The translations under genes were made by a program, and so were the position numbers. A DNA stretch of 64,000 bases from Rhynchonema sp. JSB1_4. Its lineage: Eukaryota; Nematoda; Chromadorea; Monhysterida; Xyalidae. Positions 57,101 through 64,000 of this stretch are shown here, in pieces (the stretch's first letter is position 1; every line of letters begins with the position of its first letter). Where the stretch lies: assembly GCA_030248065.1 (NCBI GenBank), contig JASAMV010003501.1:1-64000 (forward strand), written 5' to 3'. The notes below the pieces were generated by a model that did no database searches, was not told where the DNA came from, and saw only the letters and a list, made by a program, of their open reading frames with translations.

Positions 57101-60090
57101 GGTAAAAATCGGTGTTTTTCGACCTCGGAACCCCTAAAAATCGCGCGCTCCGCGCGCAAACTCCCAAAATCGGTCATTTTAGGCCAATTTTCGACAAAAA
57201 TATCAAAAAGTATCCATTTTTAGGCCAACTTTGCAGTAAAATTGCATGCAAAAAACGGCCTTTTTCGCGTTTTGACGGACCATAGGGTATCTTGGGTAGC
57301 CTCTGGGGGGTATCTCGAGTAACTCCGAAACCAACCCCCTAGGGTATCTTGGGTCGATTGGCCTGCCACCACACTGTGTTCAATCAAAAAAACCGAGTCG
57401 AACCTTGACCGAATCCTCTCCGAACTTCTTGATCATCAGCTCAAACTCTTGATAGATGGTGGACGCGAGCTGCTGGACTTTCTCCGACATCACGCGCGAT
57501 TCATCGGACGCCGTCGACCCACCGTAGACGATTTCGCCGCTCGCGAGACTGCTCGCTGAGCTCAGCATCGCCGCCATGCCTGAAAGAATGGTTGGCGTCG
57601 TCTGGAAGTAGATATTTTGGACTCGGTCGAACGGACCGCGACACGACTCGCAGACACTATGCGCGAAGCGCAAAAATTTTGATAATTTTTCGTTCAAAAA
57701 TGGATATATTTCATGCGAATTTTGGCACACTAGCTGCTCGGTCCTCCGGTCCCCAAAACGCCGGCCCGGCTCGGTCCGTCTATTTAGGTTTCTACGGTAT
57801 TGGGTTTTGGGTATTGGGTGGGTCTGCTGCTCAGCTGGTATTGGGTATTGAGTATTGGGTCAGAGGCCAGGTATTGGGTATTGGGTGGGCCTAAAAATCG
57901 GTATTGTGCCCAGTGTAGTACTTGGTCAGGGTGTTGACGATAGATAGATGACCCAAGTGCGAAATCTGGGGGGGTCGACCCAAACTTGTTGACGATCGAT
58001 AGATGGTGGGGGGGGTCGCCAAAAATCAAGGTATAATATAGTGTATTATGTAGGTAATAATGTGTAAATATTAATGAAAATGTACTTAGATGTACTAAAT
58101 CCGCGCGTAGCGCGCGATTTTTTACCTATTTGGGGTGAAAAATACCGATTTTGAGCCATTTTGAGTCAAAAATGTCAATTTTGGGTTCGAAACAGTGTAG
58201 TTCCTGGGGGGGAGGGGGGTCCCCCCTAAGCTACACTAACCGCCGCGACCAAGGTACACTAGTACACTAACCGCCCGCCAGGTACACTAACCGCCTCAAT
58301 TTTTGCCTAAAATCGGCATTTTTAGGCCTAAAATGGCCATTTTGTGGCCTAAAATGGGTGATTTTTAGGTCAATGATGTCAAAAGTCGCCAAAATACCCT
58401 TTTTATGGAGAATTTTTTCCAAAAAGGGGCAAAATCGGTCAAATTTTCGACCTCAAAAAGTGACTTTTTCCTGGATTTAGGTCTTCCCCCCCTTCCCCCC
58501 AGGGAGGTACACTAACCGCCGCACGGAAAAATGGGGTAGGTACACTAACCGCCGCGCCGGACCAGGAACTACACTGGTTCGAAATGTGTTGACGATAGAT
58601 AGATGGTTCCCAAAATTTGTTGACCCAAAAGTTGTTGATAGATAGATTAACCCACAAGTGTTGACGATAGATAGATGATGAAATCAAAGTGTTGACGATA
58701 GATAGATGAATTTGGGGGACCCCCCCCAAGTACTACCCTGATCAGTGTAGTGGCAGGCCCATGTGTGGGAGGTAAGTATGATGCGGGGTTGGGACCGGAA
58801 GCGTGAGAGGTATGATTTTGGTCACCCAAAAAGGCGAAAAAACACCGTTTTTGTGATACAATTTCGGCCAAAAAATGAGGTAAAAATAGTACTTTTTCCA
58901 AATTTTCGCCGAAAATCGCCTAAAAACAGGTATTATGGGTGGGCGCGCGATTTTTGGGAAAATAAGGTCGAAAAACACCGATTTTTGCCTTAAAAAGGTA
59001 TAAAATTGCTTGTGAGAGGCATGATTTGGAGTTGTGAGAGGTAAGTACTCAACCCCCCCCAACCTCCCCTCGGGTTTTGTGGTAGGTAAGTACTGAGAGG
59101 GGGTAACCCCCCCCCCAACCCCCCTGCCACTACTATGACCCTGATTGTGCCCATGCCTACCGTATTGTCGGAAATAGAACCCCCCCATTAATTGACCTCC
59201 CATTAACTGAACCCCCCCTACATGGCTCGAAATCAAAAATAGACCCCCCAATGACTTGACCCCCCCCCCATTAATAGAACCCCACCCCCAACCTTCACCG
59301 CACCACTGATTAGTGGTATGGTAAGGCTGTGTTGTTGTGTCAAACGTTGTTTAAGCTTGTGTTTTCAGCAGAATACGGCTTTTTAAGCATATTTAACGCT
59401 GTTAAAGGCAGAAAATACCCTAAACAGGCCATTTTTAGGGGCATTATTAACAATGATTTTTTTCGTCGGGGGGCCAAATGAAAAATATAACCCCCCCAAT
59501 AATTGACCCCCCCATAAATTGAACCCCCCAAAATGACCCCAGTGAAAAAATAGACCCCCCGGGTTCTATTTCCGACAATACGGTAGACACGGTGACATTC
59601 TGGCGAGCCATTGAGCTGAAAACAAGACAGTTCGGTTGTGAACATTTGGAAATACCTAATATATTTTGAAGATAGTCAACCTCGAAAGACGGCATTGTAG
59701 CAGAGCGAGACCGTTTTTTCTCAATTTCAGTTTCAGTTACCGTATTCCCTAAAATCCAAGGGGGGCTTACCGAGTGAGAACCATTTTTTTTTTCAAAAAA
59801 AAATGCTCGTTTTTTTCTTTTTTTTCCTCGATCACCATTTTTTCATTTTTTTGTTTCCTTTTTTTGATTGCCATTTTTTTCCTCGGAAAAAAGGAAAAAA
59901 ATCAAATATTTTTTTTCATTTTTTTCCTTACTATCTCTGATTGCGTGCGACCTCTGCCCGGTTGCATGCAGCGGAACACGCTTTGATTTGACAACAAAAT
60001 TTTACACATTCACGTAAGTTACTAACCACTAGCAACCATCGAATTCGACGTGCCGGCGGCGCCGTGTTCTGGCGTGACGTTCGACGACAT
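39159..60090 (-). CDS. JNK-interacting protein 3/4 (Sunday driver) homologue
   Basis: Scaffold linking JNK signalling to kinesin-1/dynein cargo. Exons: 60090-60027, 57579-57404, 56583-56425, 56118-55998, 55928-55748, 55475-55348, 54707-54608, 52812-52751, 51857-51819, 51142-51028, 50678-50537, 50463-50351, 50019-49933, 49593-49469, 49009-48820, 48161-48000, 47062-46879, 46078-45869, 44125-44039, 43556-43436, 43100-43020, 42921-42854, 42777-42629, 41987-41816, 41219-41076, 40576-40352, 40030-39905, 39313-39159; about 1,230 residues. The RH1 domain spans exons 2-3 ([46 protein letters not shown]). Coiled coils are in exons 4-5 and 10-11 ([20 protein letters not shown]); RH2 is in exon 12 ([20 protein letters not shown]). 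The C-terminal WD40-like propeller has [23 protein letters not shown] and WCGYRN, and ends in [12 protein letters not shown]. Exons 8, 9 and 19 encode variable linkers and are the least certain; the exon-14 acceptor is unresolved. Confidence 0.92.
39438..39618. mobile_element. Tc1/mariner-like MITE, M family (copy 6, degenerate)
   Basis: CACGCCAACGCGAGCCCG at the left faces CGAAATCGGGCTTGCGTTGG and GCGTAGTTCGCC at the right; the centre has GTGATGAATGAGGATTTTC. It is the most diverged copy. It lies in the JIP intron between exons 27 and 28. Confidence 0.65.
41364..41751. mobile_element. TATACTTGC-ended MITE related to the TATACTG family
   Basis: Starts TATACTTGCGGGCCG and ends ATACGTATGTATA. 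The flanking octamers GCCAGGCC and GCCATGCG match at 6 of 8. The interior is rich in CGAAAAAA and mirrored TTTTTTCCG blocks, as in 16,765-16,940 and 25,455-25,912. It lies in JIP intron 24. Confidence 0.6.
41995..42150. mobile_element. Element with CAGGGTTTATTTTTG end at a splice acceptor
   Basis: CAGGGTTTATTTTTGTC resembles the left end of 20,157-20,326. The interior repeats TTTACTAGCTTTTT and TTTAGTAGC. The right end is unclear because the Tc1-like copy begins at about 42,152. The left end lies 7 nt outside JIP exon 24, on its acceptor side. Confidence 0.5.
42152..42452. mobile_element. Tc1-like MITE, copy 2 of 21,005-21,363 (left end lost)
   Basis: Long stretches match copy 1: GTTCCGGTTCCACG, AAAGAAAGAGAAACGCATG, CACGCTCTCCACCTCGGTGC and GAGGTCAGCCAGCTGGAA. 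The right end CGTCTCATGAAGTCGTGG and TTGGACTATA is kept. The left terminal repeat is missing. Confidence 0.75.
43131..43335. mobile_element. Palindromic foldback MITE, P family (copy 4)
   Basis: Outer arms GATTTTGGGCTTGTAGACAA and TTGTCTACAAGCCGGAAAAT match those of copy 1. Core: GTGATAGAGTTGGGGCAC, GTCGACCAGCGTAACAG and mirrored GCGCCGGACGAAATTTGTG. It lies in the JIP intron between exons 20 and 21. Confidence 0.75.
45221..45353. mobile_element. MITE, S family (copy 1)
   Basis: TTGTAAAACGGTTGACGCG at the left mirrors CGTCAACCATTCCACAA at the right; an inner mirrored pair is TGCGTCACGCGACGAATG and CATTCGCTTGC. A relative is at 52,214-52,362. It lies in the JIP intron between exons 18 and 19. 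Confidence 0.65.
45385..45629. mobile_element. MITE, Q family (copy 3)
   Basis: AGTAAATTTCTAATTTCGCT at the left mirrors AACGAAACTAGAAACTTACT at the right. The inner pair CAGGCAACAAGCCACGCAGC and GCTGCGTGGCTTGTT is mirrored around GAATGTTTCAGTCACAC. It is more diverged than copies 1 and 2. It lies in JIP intron 18. Confidence 0.65.
46355..46745. repeat. Degenerate GTCGGGTGTCGGG array
   Basis: Two clusters of GTCGGGTGTC/ACCCGACACCCGAC words (about 46,370-46,465 and 46,655-46,745) around AT-rich DNA, in JIP intron 17. A similar cluster at 49,115-49,235 is in the intron before exon 15. They are probably decayed ends of one MITE family (compare 30,340-30,672); no termini are identified. Confidence 0.5.
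47100..47470. repeat. Decayed AAAAAACG/TTTTTTCG-rich MITE fragment
   Basis: Alternating blocks such as GAAAAAACAGTTTTTTTCC and AAAGGGTTTTTTCGG, as in the TATACTG family interiors. No intact ends or duplication can be seen. It lies in the intron upstream of JIP exon 17. Confidence 0.4.
48619..48807. mobile_element. hAT-like MITE (GTGGCTCATT type) with exact 8-bp duplication
   Basis: It begins AGTATTTTTTCAAAATGGGC (probably CAGTATT sharing one base with the duplication) and ends GGCAAAAAACCCCTG. The octamer ACTATCAC is present at 48,611-48,618 and 48,808-48,815. The interior is shared with 20,157-20,326 (GTGGCCCATTGG, GGCCCAATGAGCCACC). The duplication ends 4 nt inside the intron from the JIP exon-15 donor GTTGGT. 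Confidence 0.85.
52214..52362. mobile_element. MITE, S family (copy 2)
   Basis: TTGTAAAACGGTTGACAC at the left mirrors GGGTCAACCATTTTACAA at the right. The interior is unique. It lies in the JIP intron between exons 8 and 9. Confidence 0.65.
54382..54454 (+). tRNA. tRNA-like gene, Tyr-like body with atypical anticodon arm
   Basis: It folds as a 73-nt cloverleaf. The acceptor has six pairs (CTTCGA with TCGAAG; the first pair is A-A). The D arm GCTC-AGTTGGTA-GAGC is perfect. The T arm CTGGG-TTCGAGC-CCCAG is perfect, with a five-base variable loop. Internal pol III boxes (TAGCTCAGTTGG, GGTTCGAGCCC) are intact and a T6 terminator follows at 54,460-54,465. The 5' half equals the usual tRNA-Tyr start. 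The anticodon arm has only three Watson-Crick pairs plus a wobble, and its loop CCGCTTA has C instead of U at position 33; by position the anticodon would be GCU. It is probably a pseudogene or tRNA-derived element. It lies in JIP intron 7, on the opposite strand. Confidence 0.6.
54994..55345. mobile_element. hAT-like MITE, subfamily F, right end lost at an exon edge
   Basis: It begins CAGTGTAGTTCCTGGTCC, with the motif GGAGATAGTGTACCC repeated on both sides and core words TTTTAGGACTAAAA and AAAAGGGTATTTTGGC. No right terminal repeat is present; homology runs to within a few bases of the donor of JIP exon 6 (exon edge 55,348). Confidence 0.75.
56948..57376. mobile_element. hAT-like MITE, subfamily D, intact
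   Basis: Ends CACTGTAGTGGCTGG and CCTGCCACCACACTG. The octamer TGTTCAAT is exact at 56,940-56,947 and 57,377-57,384. The motif GGTATCTATCTCGAGTC and variants are repeated on both sides in the same orientation. The core holds TTTTAGGCCAATTTT and a GCGCGCTCCGCGCGC hairpin. It lies in JIP intron 2, 19 nt from the exon-2 donor. Confidence 0.92.
57680..57900. repeat. GTATTGGGTATTGGGT degenerate array
   Basis: Several copies of GGTATTGGGTATTGGGT-like words between TTTAGGTTTCTACGG and GGGCCTAAAAATC. They are upstream of JIP exon 2 and immediately left of the nested hAT-like stack. The ends (TAGGT/GGCCTA) could be a decayed inverted-repeat element, but no duplication is visible. Confidence 0.5.
58193..58576. 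mobile_element. hAT-like MITE, subfamily B, intact, nested in A
   Basis: Ends CAGTGTAGTTCCTGG and CCAGGAACTACACTG are perfect inverted repeats. The octamer GTTCGAAA is exact at 58,185-58,192 and 58,577-58,584. The motif GGTACACTAACCGCC is repeated on both sides, same orientation. Core words TTTTTAGGCCTAAAATGG and GTCGCCAAAATACC are shared with E and F. Confidence 0.95.
58743..59137. mobile_element. hAT-like MITE, subfamily C, nested at the right end of A
   Basis: Ends CAGTGTAGTGGCAGG and CCTGCCACTACTATG. The octamer ACCCTGAT is exact at 58,735-58,742 and 59,138-59,145; it contains the last bases of element A and so dates C after A. The motif GTGAGAGGTAAGTACT and variants are repeated on both sides. 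Confidence 0.93.
59160..59583. mobile_element. TA-duplicating MITE with CCGTATTGTCGG ends
   Basis: TA at 59,158-59,159 and 59,584-59,585. The ends CCGTATTGTCGGAAATAG and CTATTTCCGACAATACGG are exact inverted repeats of at least 23 bp. Subterminal C-rich words (ATTAATTGA, CCCCCC, AATAGACCCCCC) recur on both sides. It adjoins the nested hAT-like stack. Confidence 0.92.
59786..59935. repeat. T-rich low-complexity tract
   Basis: Long T runs interrupted by C, G and CCTCG, about 90 bp past the JIP exon-1 donor (downstream on the transcribed strand). It could be the mirrored core of a decayed AAAAAACG/TTTTTTCG element. No ends are seen. Confidence 0.5.
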
Positions 60091-60900
60091 TTTTCGAAGG
60101 CGGTTTATGGTAAAAGCCGCATTGAAATTTTTAAATTTTAATCTGAGCTTATTTACCGAATTGCTTGGCAAAGATACGTCTGAAAAATTGACTGACCGTG
60201 ACCACACACCATCTGATGCCAGAAACTATCTTAAAAATACAAAGATTACAGCACAAAGTGCCAAATCCCACCCCCCCTTCCCCAAGCAGGGAATTACAAT
60301 TATGAAAGAAAAGCGTGACCAAGAAAAAATAATTTTGCCGTCGCTAAGCGGGACGCGGAGGAGCACGAAGATTGGAGTTTTCCGTGTCTATCTGGTGCCC
60401 TCAAAATGTCACCGTAGATAAAAACGTCGAAAAATTTCAACGGTTCACCTGCTATTCACCAAGCATGCAGACATTGTCTTACCAACAGTGTTTGCATGGC
60501 CTAAATTTGGACCCCCAAAATTATCGCCGGACCGTGAGTCGCACAATGACTAAAGGAGGAATTTATCTAAAAGTCAAAGGATGGACCCTAATTCAGGAAC
60601 TACCACGCTCAGCCACTGTTAAAGAGCTCGGGACATAACCGAAGGAAGAGTAGCAGCATATATTGATATATACCGTTGGAAGGCTTATGACACAGCACAC
60701 GCACGAGACACGACAAACGAAACGGCGACAGCCAACCGAAAACGCGCGCCAAAGCCCACCAAAAAACGACCAACCCCGCCCACAAAGCACCAACACAAAA
60801 AACCCAAACACACACCCACCAACACCAAACCAAAAAAAAGAAAACCAAAACAAAAAAAAAAACCCACCACAAAACAACAACGGCAGAGCCAAACTTAAAA
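60091..60900. other. JIP upstream region up to the satellite
   Basis: It includes the JIP 5' flank. A plus-strand frame at about 60,372-60,638 is open for 88 codons (ending LPRSATVKELGT) but has no convincing start or family, so I do not call it. From about 60,700 to 60,890 the plus strand is almost free of T and rich in CCAAACACAC-type words, a low-complexity border to the satellite. Confidence 0.5.
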
Positions 60901-63900
60901 CAGCCTAGCCTGCAGAAAACATGGCCCCGCCTCTCCATCTGCCCACGAGGAGGATCCACAGTTGGAGATCAGAACCGGTGGTGATGTCTAGGCACGCGCA
61001 GTTGAAACAGCCTCGTTTGCAGGAAGTTATATGTCAGAAGCTTCGCTATGCCTATAAACGCGCAGTGGAAACAGCCTAGTCTGCAGGAAGTTGAAGATCA
61101 GAACTAGCAGTGATGTCTATGCACGAGGAGTGAAAACAGCCTAGCCTGCAGAAAACATGGCCCCGCCTCTCCATCTGCCCACGAGGAGGATCCACAGTTG
61201 GAGATCAGAACCGGTGGTGATGTCTAGGCACGCGCAGTTGAAACAGCCTCGTTTGCAGGAAGTTATATGTCAGAAGCTTCGCTATGCCTATAAACGCGCA
61301 GTGGAAACAGCCTAGTCTGCAGGAAGTTGAAGATCAGAACTAGCAGTGATGTCTATGCACGAGGAGTGAAAACAGCCTAGCCTGCAGAAAACATGGCCCC
61401 GCCTCTCCATCTGCCCACGAGGAGGATCCACAGTTGGAGATCAGAACCGGTGGTGATGTCTAGGCACGCGCAGTTGAAACAGCCTCGTTTGCAGGAAGTT
61501 ATATGTCAGAAGCTTCGCTATGCCTATAAACGCGCAGTGGAAACAGCCTAGTCTGCAGGAAGTTGAAGATCAGAACTAGCAGTGATGTCTATGCACGAGG
61601 AGTGAAAACAGCCTAGCCTGCAGAAAACATGGCCCCGCCTCTCCATCTGCCCACGAGGAGGATCCACAGTTGGAGATCAGAACCGGTGATGATGTCTAGG
61701 CACGCGCAGTTGAAACAGCCTCGTTTGCAGGAAGTTATATGTCAGAAGCTTCGCTATGCCTATAAACGCGCAGTGGAAACAGCCTAGTCTGCAGGAAGTT
61801 GAAGATCAGAACTAGCAGTGATGTCTATGCACGAGGAGTGAAAACAGCCTAGCCTGCAGAAAACATGGCCCCGCCTCTCCATCTGCCCACGAGGAGGATC
61901 CACAGTTGGAGATCAGAACCGGTGGTGATGTCTAGGCACGCGCAGTTGAAACAGCCTCGTTTGCAGGAAGTTATATGTCAGAAGCTTCGCTATGCCTATA
62001 AACGCGCAGTGGAAACAGCCTAGTCTGCAGGAAGTTGAAGATCAGAACTAGCAGTGATGTCTATGCACGAGGAGTGAAAACAGCCTAGCCTGCAGAAAAC
62101 ATGGCCCCGCCTCTCCATCTGCCCACGAGGAGGATCCACAGTTGGAGATCAGAACCGGTGATGATGTCTAGGCACGCGCAGTTGAAACAGCCTCGTTTGC
62201 AGGAAGTTATATGTCAGAAGCTTCGCTATGCCTATAAACGCGCAGTGGAAACAGCCTAGTCTGCAGGAAGTTGAAGATCAGAACTAGCAGTGATGTCTAT
62301 GCACGAGGAGTGAAAACAGCCTAGCCTGCAGAAAACATGGCCCCGCCTCTCCATCTGCCCACGAGGAGGATCCACAGTTGGAGATCAGAACCGGTGATGA
62401 TGTCTAGGCACGCGCAGTTGAAACAGCCTAGTTTGCAGGAAGTTATATGTCAGAAGCTTCGCTATGCCTATAAACGCGCAGTGGAAACAGCCTAGTCTGC
62501 AGGAAGTTGAAGATCAGAACTAGCAGTGATGTCTATGCACGAGGAGTGAAAACAGCCTAGCCTGCAGAAAACATGGCCCCGCCTCTCCATCTGCCCACGA
62601 GGAGGATCCACAGTTGGAGATCAGAACCGGTGATGATGTCTAGGCACGCGCAGTTGAAACAGCCTAGTTTGCAAGAAGTTACACGTCAGAAGCATCGCTA
62701 TGCCTATAAACGCGCAGTGGAGACAGCCTAGTCTGCAGGAAGTTGAAGATCAGAACTAGCAGTGATGTCTATGCACGAGGAGTGAAAACAGCCTAGCCTG
62801 CAGAAAACATGGCCCCGCCTCTCCATCTGCCCACGAGGAGGATCCACAGTTGGAGATCAGAACCGGTGATGATGTCTAGGCACGCGCAGTTGAAACAGCC
62901 TAGTTTGCAAGAAGTTATACGTCAGAAGCTTCGCTATGCCTATAAACGCGCTGTGGAGACAGCCTAGTCTGCAGGAAGTTGAAGATCAGAACTAGCAGTG
63001 ATGTCTATGGGCGAGGAGTGAAAACAGCCTAGCCTGCAGAAAACATGGCCCCGCCTCTCCATCTGCCCACGAGGAGGATCCACAGTTGGAGATCAGAACC
63101 GGTGATGATGTCTAGGCACGCGCAGCTGAAACAGCCTCGTTTGCAGGAAGTTATATGACAGAGGCTTCGCTATGCCTATAAACGCGCAGTGGAAACAGCC
63201 TAGTCTGCAGGAAGTTGAAGATCAGAACCAGCAGTGATGTCTATGCACGAGGAGTGAAAACAGCCTAGCCTGCAGAAAACATGGCCCCGCCTCTCCATCT
63301 GCCCACGAGGAGGATCCACAGTTGGAGATCAGAACCGGTGATGATGTCTAGGCACGCGCAGTTGAAACAGCCTAGTTTGCAAGAAGTTACACGTCAGAAG
63401 CATCGCTATGCCTATAAACGCGCAGTGGAGACAGCCTAGTCTGCAGGAAGTTGAAGATCAGAACTAGCAGTGATGTCTATGCACGAGGAGTGAAAACAGC
63501 CTAGCCTGCAGAAAACATGGCCCCGCCTCTCCATCTGCCCACGAGGAGGATCCACAGTTGGAGATCAGAACCGGTGATGATGTCTAGGCACGCGCAGTTG
63601 AAACAGCCTAGTTTGAAAGAAGTTATAGATTAGAAGCTTCGCTATGCCTATAAACGCGCAGTGGAAACAGCCTAGTCTGCAGGAAGTTGAAGATCAGAAC
63701 TAGCAGTGATGTCTATGCACGAGGAGTGAAAACAGCCTAGCCTGCAGAAAACATGGCCCCGCCTCTCCATCTGCCCACGAGGAGGATCCACAGTTGGAGA
63801 TCAGAACCGGTGATGATGTCTAGGCACGCGCAGTTGAAACAGCCTAGTTTGCAAGAAGTTATAGATTAGAAGCTTCGCTATGCCTATAAACGCGCAGTGG

Positions 63901-64000
63901 AAACAGCCTAGTCTGCAGGAAGTTGAAGATCAGAACTAGCAGTGATGTCTATGGACGAGGAGTGGAAACAGCCTAGCCTGCAGAAAACATGGCCCCGCCT
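60901..64000. repeat. 236-bp tandem satellite array, 13 copies in register
   Basis: The word ATGGCCCCGCC occurs at 60,921 and then every 236 bp to 63,989, so 13 consecutive periods contain no net insertion or deletion. Each unit splits into four degenerate sub-units of 64, 65, 58 and 49 bp. These start GCGCAGTTGAAACAGCC, GCGCAGTGGAAACAGCC, GAGGAGTGAAAACAGCC and GAGGAGGATCCACAG, and end in variants of ATGTCTATGCAC. Early copies are nearly identical; later ones carry substitutions only. The array runs off the window. Confidence 0.97.

Larger units (their letters stand above)
57911..59143. mobile_element. hAT-like MITE, subfamily A, host of two nested insertions
   Basis: Ends CAGTGTAGTACTTGG and CCAAGTACTACCCTG. 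The octamer ATTGTGCC is exact at 57,903-57,910 and 59,144-59,151 once the insert at its right end is removed. The motif GTTGACGATAGATAGATG is repeated in the same orientation on both sides. The core has a CGCGCGTAGCGCGCG hairpin near 58,102. It lies in JIP intron 1. Confidence 0.92.

Noticed and set aside
60372..60638. 88-codon plus-strand frame before the satellite
   Set aside because: There is no ATG at the start, no recognised domain, and it overlaps another open frame. It could be chance or a decayed element.
60901..64000. CRISPR-like or protein-coding tandem repeat
   Set aside because: The unit is 236 bp with no short repeat/unique spacer pattern, and stops occur in all frames. It is satellite DNA in an animal genome.

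Overview
This is nuclear DNA from an animal (metazoan) with moderate intron density and a very heavy load of small non-autonomous transposons. The animal assignment rests on a JNK-interacting scaffold protein (JIP3/JIP4 type), metazoan-type PAN3, CHCHD2/10, AAMP and cytosolic leucyl-tRNA synthetase, all split by introns. The phylum cannot be fixed from the sequence alone; an invertebrate, possibly a flatworm or other spiralian, is my guess only.

Layout. Plus strand: AAMP (about 1.73-5.70 kb, 5' end not resolved) and the TFIIA gamma subunit (6.23-7.04 kb). Minus strand: SRP9 (7.95-8.19 kb, intronless), PAN3 (9.85-17.99 kb, 17 exons), LARS1 (20.37-34.64 kb, 29 exons), CHCHD2/10 (35.18-37.74 kb, 3 exons) and a JIP3/JIP4 homologue (39.16-60.09 kb, 28 exons). 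The exon models were built by hand from splice sites, frame and family similarity. In TFIIA gamma, PAN3, LARS1 and CHCHD2 the exons add up to complete in-frame proteins of 108, 702, 1172 and 139 residues. One JIP acceptor is unresolved. A tRNA-like gene lies in a JIP intron. The last 3.1 kb (60,901-64,000) is a 236-bp satellite.

The genes are unrelated housekeeping functions (transcription initiation, SRP-mediated targeting, mRNA deadenylation, leucine charging, mitochondrial CHCH protein, kinesin/JNK scaffold), so there is no operon or shared pathway.

The interest lies between the exons. Introns and intergenic DNA are packed with miniature inverted-repeat elements (MITEs) of many families: hAT-like (CAGTG or TAGGG ends, 8-bp duplications), TATACTG-ended (8-bp), Tc1/mariner-like (TA) and one piggyBac-like (TTAA). 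One hAT-like superfamily shares ends, architecture and core words, but each subfamily carries its own short motif repeated in direct orientation near both ends. Several MITEs begin within 1-20 nt of a 5' splice site. About half of the roughly 80 deduced introns have T at donor position +3 (GTTNGT), unlike the usual GTRAGT.
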